64,000 bases of DNA from Borrelia miyamotoi (GTDB lineage: Bacteria > Spirochaetota > Spirochaetia > Borreliales > Borreliaceae), in the NCBI RefSeq assembly GCF_019668505.1, contig NZ_AP024371.1:372001-436000 (forward strand). Reading direction: 5' to 3'. The translations under genes and the position numbers were made by a program. Below, piece by piece: positions 1 through 8,467 of the stretch (its first letter is position 1; the number at the start of each line of letters is the position of its first letter). The notes under the pieces were generated by a model that worked only from the letters and a program-made list of their open reading frames with translations, was not told the origin of the DNA and ran no database searches.

Positions 1-1995
1 AGGAATATAAATCCAAACACCATTGTAATATCTGAAAGAGATATTAGTGAAAATGATATTACAAGATGTAAATCTATATTTAAAATAGTACAAATAGTTA
101 AATCTAGAAAAAATATCTCTAGTGAATACATAAAACAAAATAACATTAAGGTTGCTATCATCTACAACTATAAAAGACAAATAGATTTTTCAATAAGCCT
201 GGCAAATGACCTAAAAAACATTAATAACATCCATTCTATCATCATAAATAACAAATCTATAGACGAATCAATTTATAGATCAAACCACATAGATATATTA
301 AAGGACATCAATGAACTAAGCGATAAGTATAAACTAATAAAACAAAAAAAATTTTATTATGATAATAATAATACTAATCTTGATTTTTTCTTAAATCTAG
401 CTGAGCTTATTCAAGAAATAGTAATCATCACAAATACCGACAATGAAATCATCTATATTAATGAGAAAGGTAGCAAAGAACTTGAACTCCCAATAAAAAT
501 TAGAGGAAAACCAAATAAAATAAGTGATATTAATATCATAGATTTAGAAAAAGAAATCAAAATAGATTTGAGTTACAACATTAATGATATTCCTGAATTC
601 AAAAACATATTGATAACCAACTGCATTTTAAAGACTAAAAATAACAAAAAATTAGTCGTAGATTTATTCATCAGTACAATTGCTCACAACAACATTGATA
701 AATTAATTACAATAAAAGACATATCATACTTAAAACCTAAATATAAAACTAAAGATCTCGAGATTATCGACCAACAAACAGACCTGTATAATATTAAAGG
801 ACTTGAAAAGCTGTTGATCAATCAAATTGAATCTTCTTACAAAAAAATATATTTATTTGACTTAGACTTGCAAATAAACACAGAATGCGAATATAAAGAT
901 AACAAAGATAACTTAGACTCAAAAATACTGAAAAAAATTACCTCCAAAATAATGTCACTCTACTCAGAATACATATTTAAACTAAAGGATAATAATCTCA
1001 TAGTCATTATATCCACAAATGGAGGAGAGCAAAGAATAATCTCAATTGCAGAAGAAATCAAAAAAACTATCTCTACAGAACTTAGAAAGGAAGGTTTCAT
1101 AATATTTAAATTTAACATAGGAATAATAGAAGTAAATTTAAAAGAAGATATAGAAACAAAGATTTCAAAATTAAAAATAGCAACAAAAATATCTGATGAG
1201 TACAAAGATTCTATGCCTATTTTATACAAAGATGAATTACCAGAAACAATACTTATTAAAAATCAAAATAAAATATTTGAGTACATAGTAAAAGCAATAA
1301 AGAATGACTTTTTTAGTCTTTACTATCAAAAAATCACTCCTCTTAAAAAACACCTTAAACCTAAAATTGAAATATTAACAAGACTTTTTGACTATACAGG
1401 AACTCCTATTCCAAACAGCAATGTTTTTAGTTTAATAGATAAGTATAATTTAACCGTTGAAGTGGATAAATTAGTAGTTACTAAAGCTTTAAGAGAATAT
1501 ACAAACTTTGTAGCAAAAAATGGTATTCATATCTTTTCAATCAATATTTCACCACATTCACTCAAATCCAAAAACTTCAGAATGTTCTTAAGAGAAACAC
1601 TTCTCAAAAGCCATGTGCCACTTCAAAACATATGCTTAGAAATCACAGAAACTGGAATTTTAGAAAATTTTGAATTAATCAACAAGTATTTTAAAGAACT
1701 CAAAACCTTTGGTATTAAACTTGCACTTGATGATTTTGGCAGCGGATATACTTCACTTTCATACATTAAAATCTTGCCAATAGACATAATTAAAATAGAT
1801 GGATCTTTTATTCAAGTAATAAATTCTAGCCAAATAGATCTTGTAATAATAAAATCAATAAAAGAAATTGCTGACACAAAAAAAATAAAAATTATAGCTG
1901 AATTTGTATCAAATGAAGCAATACTTAAAAAGATAAATGAAATCGGAATAGATTATGGACAAGGATTCCTATGGCATAAACCAGAACCAATCTAA
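1..1995 (+). CDS. pdeA: Cyclic-di-GMP phosphodiesterase PdeA (EAL domain), 5' end outside window
   Basis: The frame is open from base 1 to the stop at 1995 (664 codons), so the start lies upstream. B. burgdorferi PdeA (BB0363, about 671 aa from memory) suggests only a few residues are missing. The last 240 or so residues form an EAL domain that hydrolyses c-di-GMP to pGpG. The signature appears as EIL instead of EAL (IEILTRL). INIS, LEITE, DDFGSGY, IKIDGSF and GIDYGQGF all follow in order and supply the expected metal and catalytic residues. The N-terminal part is Asn/Lys/Ile rich; a sensory domain is likely but unclear, and a degenerate GGDEF-like fold may lie between them. It is monocistronic or the last gene before the M18 aminopeptidase. 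It counters Rrp1, encoded about 54 kb away in this window. Confidence 0.9.
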   Translation, partial: RNINPNTIVISERDISENDITRCKSIFKIVQIVKSRKNISSEYIKQNNIKVAIIYNYKRQIDFSISLANDLKNINNIHSIIINNKSIDESIYRSNHIDILKDINELSDKYKLIKQKKFYYDNNNTNLDFFLNLAELIQEIVIITNTDNEIIYINEKGSKELELPIKIRGKPNKISDINIIDLEKEIKIDLSYNINDIPEFKNILITNCILKTKNNKKLVVDLFISTIAHNNIDKLITIKDISYLKPKYKTKDLEIIDQQTDLYNIKGLEKLLINQIESSYKKIYLFDLDLQINTECEYKDNKDNLDSKILKKITSKIMSLYSEYIFKLKDNNLIVIISTNGGEQRIISIAEEIKKTISTELRKEGFIIFKFNIGIIEVNLKEDIETKISKLKIATKISDEYKDSMPILYKDELPETILIKNQNKIFEYIVKAIKNDFFSLYYQKITPLKKHLKPKIEILTRLFDYTGTPIPNSNVFSLIDKYNLTVEVDKLVVTKALREYTNFVAKNGIHIFSINISPHSLKSKNFRMFLRETLLKSHVPLQNICLEITETGILENFELINKYFKELKTFGIKLALDDFGSGYTSLSYIKILPIDIIKIDGSFIQVINSSQIDLVIIKSIKEIADTKKIKIIAEFVSNEAILKKINEIGIDYGQGFLWHKPEPI

Positions 1996-2177
1996 GCAAT
2001 ACTCAATGTTAATGCAAACCATCAAGTTACTTTAGAAAAAAATAAAACTGACAAGCTAGCCATACATGCAATCTTTAAACACATTTTATGACAAAGACAA
2101 TTTTACTATCAAACTTATAAATCTTTAGAATCCGTTTTTTGTTATTGTTAAACTGAATTTTAAAAAGAATAGAATGT

Positions 2178-2183
2178 TATAAT
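2178..2183 (+). promoter_or_regulatory. -10-like TATAAT upstream of the M18 aminopeptidase
   Basis: A perfect TATAAT lies 24 bases before the ATG at 2208, in the 212-base gap after pdeA. No good -35 box sits at 16-18 bases, so this is a weak prediction. Nothing else recognisable is in the gap. Confidence 0.3.
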
Positions 2184-2207
2184 AAATAATTGGGAGGAAG
2201 AATTTTA

Positions 2208-3584
2208 ATGACAAAACAAAATCCTTGGATTTCTTTAAGCGAAAAAGAGAGAGATAATATTTTAGAATTTGCTCAAAAATACAAAAAATTTCTAAGCACA
2301 ATTAAAACCGAACGAGAAGCTACCAACTACGCTATAAAAAGGGCAAAGGAACAAAATTTTATCAGTGCCTGTGAAAAAGAAGAACTAAAAACTGGAGATA
2401 AAATCTTTTATACATGCCGCAATAAAAATGTTGCTCTTATATTTATTGGAAAAGAACCTATTGAAAATGGAATGAATTTCATTGTATCACACACAGACTC
2501 ACCAAGACTTGATGCAAAACCATCACCAATTACTGAAGAGAGCGAATTAGCATTGCTTAAGACAAATTATTATGGAGGAATCAAAAAATATCAATGGTTA
2601 TCTCTTCCTCTATCAATACGAGGGATAGTATTTTTTCAAAACGGAGAAAAAATAGAGATTAACATTGGTGATGATAAAAATGATCCCGTATTTGTAATTC
2701 CTGATATCTTGCCGCATCTTGACAGAAAAGTACAAAGAGACAAAAAATCCGATGAAATTATTGAGGGCGAAAACTTAAAAATCATAATCGGAAGCCTACC
2801 TATTGAAACTAAAGAAAAAGAAAAAGTAAAATTTGCTACTCTTAAGCTAATAAAAGAAAAATATAAAATAGAAGAAGAAGACTTCATTTCAGCAGAAATA
2901 GAAATAGTACCAGCAGGGGAAGCAAAAGACATAGGATTTGACAGAGCACTCATTGGAGCTTATGGTCAAGATGACAAAGTTTGTGCTTATACATCACTAG
3001 AAGCAATTCTAAATTTAGAAGAAACTCCAAGCAAAACCGCTGTATGTTTCTTAGTCGACAAAGAAGAGATTGGCTCAACTGGATCAACTGGACTCAATTC
3101 AAGATACCTCGAATACTTTGTATCAGACATAATATTTAAACTTGATAAAAACAAATATAATAATCTTCTTGTGCAAAAAGTATTATGGAATTCAAAAAGC
3201 ATATCCGCTGATGTCTGCGGAGCAATAAACCCCTTATTTAAATCTGTTCATGATGAACAAAATGCACCCAAATTAGGATATGGAATACCTATAATGAAAT
3301 ATACAGGACACGGGGGCAAAATAATGGCAAGTGATGCTGATGCTGAACTTGTATCTTATATTAGAAATTTGCTAAATAAAAACAACATAGCTTGGCAAGT
3401 AGCTACACTTGGGAAAGTGGAAGAAGGTGGTGGAGGAACTGTTGCAAAATTTTTAGCACATTATGGCATAAGAACAATAGACATGGGACCTGGAGTAATC
3501 AGTATGCACTCACCATTTGAAATAACCTCTAAATTTGACATATACACTTCTTATATGGCATATAAAGTTTTTTTCAAAGGATAA
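2208..3584 (+). CDS. M18-family zinc aminopeptidase
   Basis: A 458-residue cytosolic dinuclear-zinc aminopeptidase that removes N-terminal residues from peptides and probably feeds amino acids from imported peptides to this auxotrophic bacterium. Family motifs are visible: SHTDSPRLDAKP (first metal His and Asp), GAYGQDDKVC (bridging Asp), DKEEIGS (catalytic Glu pair) and SMHSPFE (last metal His) near the C-terminus. The ATG at 2208 is chosen because GGGAGGAAG lies just upstream. A longer in-frame TTG at 2190 would put that ribosome site inside the gene. It corresponds by order to BB0366. The EIIB-like gene follows after 2 bases, so the two are probably co-transcribed. Confidence 0.92.
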   Translation: MTKQNPWISLSEKERDNILEFAQKYKKFLSTIKTEREATNYAIKRAKEQNFISACEKEELKTGDKIFYTCRNKNVALIFIGKEPIENGMNFIVSHTDSPRLDAKPSPITEESELALLKTNYYGGIKKYQWLSLPLSIRGIVFFQNGEKIEINIGDDKNDPVFVIPDILPHLDRKVQRDKKSDEIIEGENLKIIIGSLPIETKEKEKVKFATLKLIKEKYKIEEEDFISAEIEIVPAGEAKDIGFDRALIGAYGQDDKVCAYTSLEAILNLEETPSKTAVCFLVDKEEIGSTGSTGLNSRYLEYFVSDIIFKLDKNKYNNLLVQKVLWNSKSISADVCGAINPLFKSVHDEQNAPKLGYGIPIMKYTGHGGKIMASDADAELVSYIRNLLNKNNIAWQVATLGKVEEGGGGTVAKFLAHYGIRTIDMGPGVISMHSPFEITSKFDIYTSYMAYKVFFKG

Positions 3585-3586
3585 AT

Positions 3587-3853
3587 ATGAATAAAAAAAC
3601 AATAAAAACATCAAAACATATCTTAGAATGCTTTGGAGGCATTGCAAATATTAAGCAAGTAGAAAAAGATATTACTAGAATAAAAATATTAGTTGATAGC
3701 AGCTCCTTAGTTAAAAGAGAAAAATTAACAGAAAATCAAAATATCATAGGAGCAATTAAGTCAAATGAATTCATAGAAATTGTAATGAATTTTGAAATAA
3801 TTGATGATGTTTATAATAATATTATATACACGATGAACAAAAAAGGACAATAG
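3587..3853 (+). CDS. EIIB(glucose)-like small domain lacking the phospho-cysteine
   Basis: An 88-residue stand-alone protein resembling the EIIB domain of glucose/N-acetylglucosamine PTS transporters (pattern ILxxFGGxxNI...xDACITRLR). Residues 12-22 read ILECFGGIANI and residues 25-31 read VEKDITR. Position 28, where EIIB has the phosphorylated cysteine, is Asp. The protein therefore probably cannot accept phosphate by the usual route. It may be a regulatory or vestigial domain, or bind a PTS partner. It is translated 2 bases after the aminopeptidase stop, and its TAG stop lies inside a hairpin shared with gpsA. It corresponds by order to BB0367. The family call rests on motif resemblance only. 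Confidence 0.7.
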   Translation: MNKKTIKTSKHILECFGGIANIKQVEKDITRIKILVDSSSLVKREKLTENQNIIGAIKSNEFIEIVMNFEIIDDVYNNIIYTMNKKGQ

Positions 3854-3871
3854 GACCCCAGACAGGTCCTA
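3851..3871. terminator. Bidirectional hairpin between convergent genes
   Basis: TAGGACC at 3851-3857 and GGTCCTA at 3865-3871 form a perfect 7-bp stem with a 7-base loop. The stem ends are the TAG stop codons of both convergent genes (EIIB-like on +, gpsA on -). T-rich sequence follows on the + side (aaactttaaaattt) but there is no long U-tract, so terminator strength is uncertain. Confidence 0.5.
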
Positions 3872-4921
3872 AACTTTAAAATTTCTCATATAATCAATAA
3901 CTGCTTCAGGCATTAACTCTTTATTTAAAATTTTATAAACTATGTTCGCTAAGTTAGAATAATTTGAATTATTACCCAAAGATCTAAAAAGCAAAAAAAC
4001 TTCTTTAGCAGCAAATATTCCCTCCGGCAAATAACCAATCTTGTGAAGATTTTTTATCAAATCATCTATATCTGTCAAGCCTTCTAAAATATTTTTACTC
4101 ACAAGTTCACTGCCAAATCTTCTATTCCTTCCAAAAATACTTCGACAAGTAACATCTAAATCTCCAGAGCCAGCCAAGAAAAAAAATGTTTCCTCACTAC
4201 AAGTACCAATCTTACATGCAATATTTTTCATGTCACTTAAGGAAACTGAGAATAAAAAAGATTCCGTATTACTACCTATCAAATTAGGATTTTTAATTTT
4301 ATATGCATCCAAAATTCCAAATGCAATTGCAAATATATTCTTCAAAGCTGACGCTATCTGAACACCAAGAACATCATTACTATAAAACATAGAAATGGAG
4401 GTATCACTAAACAAATCAATAAACTTAAAAGCATTCACCCTGCTCTTACTGGCAGCCACAAGTCCTGTAATAATTCCAAGTCCAACTTCCTCAGCATGAC
4501 TTGGACCAGAAATATACGTAATTTCATTTTTATATTCATTTAAAATGCTTTCTGCCACCTCTACAATTGTAAGAGGTTTTTCATCAATCGTTATAAAACC
4601 CTTTGTAAGTATTGCTAAATTAGGCTTTTTAGCAAAACACATATGTCTTAATTTATTTAAAATGTCTAAAGTATAAAGGGAAGGAGTGGCAATAAAAATA
4701 TAGTCAGATAAACTTACAACGTCAAGCAAGTCAGAACTTGCAACCAAATTATCTGGTAATTTAATGCCCTTTAAATATTTAACATTTTCATGATCATTAT
4801 TAATGCTATCTTTAACACCTTCTTCAAAAGACCACAATAAGATATTATCTTGAAATTTACCTGCCAAAACCTTAGCAATAGCGGTTCCCCAAGCTCCTGA
4901 CCCAATGATAGATATTTGCAT
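3869..4921 (-). CDS. gpsA: Glycerol-3-phosphate dehydrogenase [NAD(P)+]
   Basis: A 350-residue cytosolic dehydrogenase interconverting dihydroxyacetone phosphate and sn-glycerol-3-phosphate. It supplies the glycerol backbone for phospholipid and lipoprotein synthesis. The N-terminal Rossmann motif GSGAWGTAIAKVL is at residues 7-19. SGPSHAEEV and ASALKNIFAIAFGI (catalytic Lys) come in the middle, and GSGDLDVTC with RNRRFG in the C-terminal helical domain. The length is usual for the family. It converges on the EIIB-like gene with a shared hairpin and lies 23 bases after clpA on the same strand. It corresponds to BB0368. Confidence 0.95.
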   Translation of the reverse strand: MQISIIGSGAWGTAIAKVLAGKFQDNILLWSFEEGVKDSINNDHENVKYLKGIKLPDNLVASSDLLDVVSLSDYIFIATPSLYTLDILNKLRHMCFAKKPNLAILTKGFITIDEKPLTIVEVAESILNEYKNEITYISGPSHAEEVGLGIITGLVAASKSRVNAFKFIDLFSDTSISMFYSNDVLGVQIASALKNIFAIAFGILDAYKIKNPNLIGSNTESFLFSVSLSDMKNIACKIGTCSEETFFFLAGSGDLDVTCRSIFGRNRRFGSELVSKNILEGLTDIDDLIKNLHKIGYLPEGIFAAKEVFLLFRSLGNNSNYSNLANIVYKILNKELMPEAVIDYMRNFKV

Positions 4922-4944
4922 ATTTACTCCTTAATAATCACAAG

Positions 4945-7233
4945 TTATAATAACTCATATTGAATCGTCTCATCTAAATAAACTCTAACCTTATCATTCT
5001 CCTTAAACCGTTTTAAAATCATGTCATTAACCAATAAACTTCCAATTTCCTTGACCACAACCTTACGCACACCCTTAATGCCAAACCCACTTTTATAAGT
5101 CTTATCCTTCAAATAATTGATAACGCTTTCCTCAAAACAAACATAAACCTTTTCAGCCTTTAATATCTTAACAAAATTATTCATCTCTTCAATAATAGCT
5201 CTTTTAAAATCACTCCCATCTAAAGGTCTAAAGAAAAAAATGTGATCCACTAAATCCAGGAACCTACTAGAAAAGCGTTTTTCTAGTAGGTTCCTGCTAT
5301 TTACTGTCTCATTTTTAAATCCAATACCATTAAGTTCTCCATGTTCCACATTAATATCCATTATTATTATACTATCTGACAAACTCACACCTCTACCAAA
5401 ATTATCAAAAAGTTTCCCAGTATTAAATCCTTCAAAAAAAAAATCTATGACTCTCTTTGGAGATTTGTCAAAATCTGCTAGGAAAATAATTGAGCTTGAT
5501 GATTTACTCAAAAATTTAAAAAATTTAGTAGGTTCATCATAAAACTCAGCTCCATATACAGGTCCTATTAATCGATTAATTCCATCAAAATCGCCATACT
5601 CACTCATTCCCAAAGTAAGCTTAGGAAGCTTAAGCTCTTCTGATAAAATAGATACAAGTTTACTCTTATTTATATCAGAGGAACCCATTAAAATAAAAAT
5701 ACCAAGAGTGTTATTTTTTAATAAAAATCTAATCCTTAAAAGTTTTATGTTTAATATCAAATCAGATAAAAGCTCTTCATCAATGATCATGTGCTCCCTT
5801 ATTTTACTCTCCAGATTAATAAGTAATTCATTATCATAATCATCAAAATTAAAAATATTAGAGCCAATCATGGACTTAACAAAGTCTCTCATATCATCAC
5901 CAGTTATCACTTTCCTATTACCCTCAAGCTTAAATTTAGCTCCAAGATCATCTAAGAGATCAAAAGCTTTATCGGGAAGAAATCTGTCTTTAATATATTT
6001 AGACATAGAAATTGAAGCCCATAGGGCTTCATCTGTATATTCAACATTGTGATGTTTCTCATACTGTTCTTTAGTCCCTTTTAAAATAAGATAAGCATCC
6101 TCAAAACTTGGTTCTCTAAGTTCTATGCTATGAAATCTCCTCATTAAAGCTTTATCTTTCAAAAAGAACTTCTGATATTCATATTTAGTAGTAGCACCAA
6201 TAAATTTTACTCTGCCTAAAGTTAATATAGGTTTCAATAAATTAGAAACATCCATATTACTAAAAGATGTAGCACCAGCTCCAACTATCATATGAATTTC
6301 ATCGATAAAAAGAATCACTTTTTTTTTAAAATATAAGAAATCTAAAATTTTATTTACTCTATCTTCAAGATCTCCTCTATACCGAGTCCCGGATATAAGT
6401 CTTCCAATATCAAGAGAATAAACTTCATAACCTATTAATTCTTGAGGTACTTGGCCTACTTTAATCACATAAGCAAGTCCTTGAAGTAATATTGTCTTTC
6501 CAACTCCAGGCTCTCCAAATACAATTAAATTACTTTTATGTCTGCGAAGCATAACTTGAATCAACTTAAACAACTCTTTTTCTCGACCAATCAAGGGATT
6601 TTTTTTTAAACATGGATCTAAACTAACAGTAACATTAACTAAAAAATATTCAACAAAATTACTATTACCCAATGAATCATCATTTTGCTCTAATTTAAAA
6701 TAATCTTCTTCAAAAATACCCAAACCTTCGTCTCCATTTATATCTTTAATAGAAAAATCAAATGAACCCAATCTCTCATTCTCAAGAGATCCCAAATTTA
6801 AGTCTGAACCCAAATAATCATAAACTTCAATCATCTTGTCAAAAATAGTTAGATTAAAACCCGATTTCAATAAAGCATCTAAAATTGTATTTTTTCTTTT
6901 TCTAATTAATACCCATAATAAATCTTTCTCTTGTAATCTATAAGGCTTTTTATAATAAAAAATAGTATCTATTATCTCTTGATACAAATCATTTATTTTA
7001 AAAAGATAATCTAAAATATCAGAATCTCTCAATGGAAGCTGCTTAAAAAATTCTTCCAAGATCTTATCAAAACTATAAAAATCAAGTGTACATAAACTAA
7101 GCAATTCTTTAATTTTTTCATCGCTAATTAAACTATAAAAAATATGCTCTTCGGTAAAGATAAGATGCTTACGTTCCATAAAAAACAGAAATGATTTAAA
7201 AAATAAATTATTTAAAGCTCTTCTGTTATACAT
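4945..7233 (-). CDS. clpA: ClpA-type AAA+ unfoldase with degenerate second ATPase domain
   Basis: A 762-residue Clp ATPase, expected to unfold substrates for the ClpP peptidase. The N-domain is about residues 10-140. D1 is complete: Walker A GEPGVGKT (240-247), Walker B VILFIDEIH (306-314), arginine finger ALMRRF (362-367). D2 is decayed at every catalytic element. Walker A reads GSSDINKS (517-524) with Asn for the second Gly; Walker B reads IIFLADFD with Ala-Asp for Asp-Glu (586-587). The arginine-finger segment reads FSSRFLDLVD, and sensor 2 reads GIK instead of GAR (718-720). The ClpP-docking loop is present as GIGF (636-639). ATP-driven work may therefore rest on D1. The first ATG is kept because the N-domain aligns from residue 1. 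It lies 10 bases from tyrS and corresponds to BB0369. Confidence 0.9.
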   Translation of the reverse strand: MYNRRALNNLFFKSFLFFMERKHLIFTEEHIFYSLISDEKIKELLSLCTLDFYSFDKILEEFFKQLPLRDSDILDYLFKINDLYQEIIDTIFYYKKPYRLQEKDLLWVLIRKRKNTILDALLKSGFNLTIFDKMIEVYDYLGSDLNLGSLENERLGSFDFSIKDINGDEGLGIFEEDYFKLEQNDDSLGNSNFVEYFLVNVTVSLDPCLKKNPLIGREKELFKLIQVMLRRHKSNLIVFGEPGVGKTILLQGLAYVIKVGQVPQELIGYEVYSLDIGRLISGTRYRGDLEDRVNKILDFLYFKKKVILFIDEIHMIVGAGATSFSNMDVSNLLKPILTLGRVKFIGATTKYEYQKFFLKDKALMRRFHSIELREPSFEDAYLILKGTKEQYEKHHNVEYTDEALWASISMSKYIKDRFLPDKAFDLLDDLGAKFKLEGNRKVITGDDMRDFVKSMIGSNIFNFDDYDNELLINLESKIREHMIIDEELLSDLILNIKLLRIRFLLKNNTLGIFILMGSSDINKSKLVSILSEELKLPKLTLGMSEYGDFDGINRLIGPVYGAEFYDEPTKFFKFLSKSSSSIIFLADFDKSPKRVIDFFFEGFNTGKLFDNFGRGVSLSDSIIIMDINVEHGELNGIGFKNETVNSRNLLEKRFSSRFLDLVDHIFFFRPLDGSDFKRAIIEEMNNFVKILKAEKVYVCFEESVINYLKDKTYKSGFGIKGVRKVVVKEIGSLLVNDMILKRFKENDKVRVYLDETIQYELL

Positions 7234-7243
7234 GAAACACCAA

Positions 7244-8467
7244 CTACAAAATAACCCTCAAAACTTTTTTCTTACCAACTCTAAGTTCAATCTCACCATT
7301 AGTAAAATTATCCTTATTAAGGCAATAATTTTGATCTCCTATTCTTACTTTATCTATATAAACTCCTCCAGCACTAATCAGTCGTCTAGCCTCTGACTTA
7401 CTAGATACAACTTTTAAAAGAGTCATCAGATCAATTAACAAAATACCTCCTCCATCTAAACTAAGTGATTCTACTTTAAAGAAAGGAATATCCATTTTAT
7501 TTCCTCCATCTCCTTTAAATGCTGCCTGAGCTGCTGAGGATGCCTTTAAAGCTGCATCCTCTCCATGGATAATCTTTGTTATTTCAAAAGCTAATATCTC
7601 TTTTGCTTTATTTAACAATGCTCCTTTAAAACTTGAAATACGCTCAATTTCGTCATCTTCCAAAAAAGTAAACAGATATAAAAATTTCTTAACATCCAAA
7701 TCTGAAACATTTCTAAAATATTGATAAAAGTCATTAACACTGTAAAGCTTTGAATCAAGATAAACTGCACCCTGTTCCGATTTGCCCATCTTTTTGCCGT
7801 CACTTCTTGTAATAAGTGGTAATGTCAGTCCAAAAACCTCTGTTCCTAACTTTCTCCTAACCAAATCAACACCTAGTACAATATTTCCCCACTGATCATC
7901 GCCCCCAATTTGAAGATTACAATTTTTAGTCTTACTTAAGATATAAAAATCATACGATTGCAAAAGTTGATAATTAAATTCAATAAAAGAAAGACCATTA
8001 TTCAATCTTCTTTTATAAGTCTCAAACCCCAACATACGATTAACAGAAAAATGAACCCCAATATCTCTTAAAAATTCAATATAATTAATATTATCAATCC
8101 ACTCTGCATTATTAAGAACATATCCTTGACTGAAATCTATTATTCTAAACAACTGTTCTTTTATTACCTTAACATTTTTTTCTATATCTTCCTTTGATAA
8201 AATCTTTCGCATTGTATCCTTACCCGAAGGATCACCTATCTTTGTAGTACCACCACCAATTAGAGCAATTGGGATATGACCTTGTTTTTGAAGATGCGCC
8301 ATTGCCATAAAAGGAATTAAATGTCCAATATGTAAAGAAGTCGAGGTGGCATCAACACCAACATAAAAAACTATCCTTGCATTCTCCATTAAGGCATTTA
8401 AAGCTTCCAAATTAGTACACTGTTTTAAGAATCCTCTTTTTTTCAAAATCTCTAAGGCAAGATTCAT
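7244..8467 (-). CDS. tyrS: Tyrosyl-tRNA synthetase
   Basis: A 407-residue class I synthetase charging tRNA-Tyr. The catalytic domain has VDATSTSLHIGHLIP (HIGH motif near residue 47) and KKMGKSEQGA (KMSKS-type loop near residue 230). The C-terminal part has an S4-like RNA-binding stretch (SKSEARRLISAGGVYID). The length is usual. Its start overlaps the glyS stop by 4 bases, so translation is coupled within the synthetase cluster. It corresponds to BB0370. Confidence 0.97.
   Translation of the reverse strand: MNLALEILKKRGFLKQCTNLEALNALMENARIVFYVGVDATSTSLHIGHLIPFMAMAHLQKQGHIPIALIGGGTTKIGDPSGKDTMRKILSKEDIEKNVKVIKEQLFRIIDFSQGYVLNNAEWIDNINYIEFLRDIGVHFSVNRMLGFETYKRRLNNGLSFIEFNYQLLQSYDFYILSKTKNCNLQIGGDDQWGNIVLGVDLVRRKLGTEVFGLTLPLITRSDGKKMGKSEQGAVYLDSKLYSVNDFYQYFRNVSDLDVKKFLYLFTFLEDDEIERISSFKGALLNKAKEILAFEITKIIHGEDAALKASSAAQAAFKGDGGNKMDIPFFKVESLSLDGGGILLIDLMTLLKVVSSKSEARRLISAGGVYIDKVRIGDQNYCLNKDNFTNGEIELRVGKKKVLRVIL

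Noticed and set aside
568..1995. A 475-residue protein starting at 568
   Set aside because: The same frame is open without a stop back to base 1, so 568 (a TTG) is only an internal codon of the truncated pdeA.
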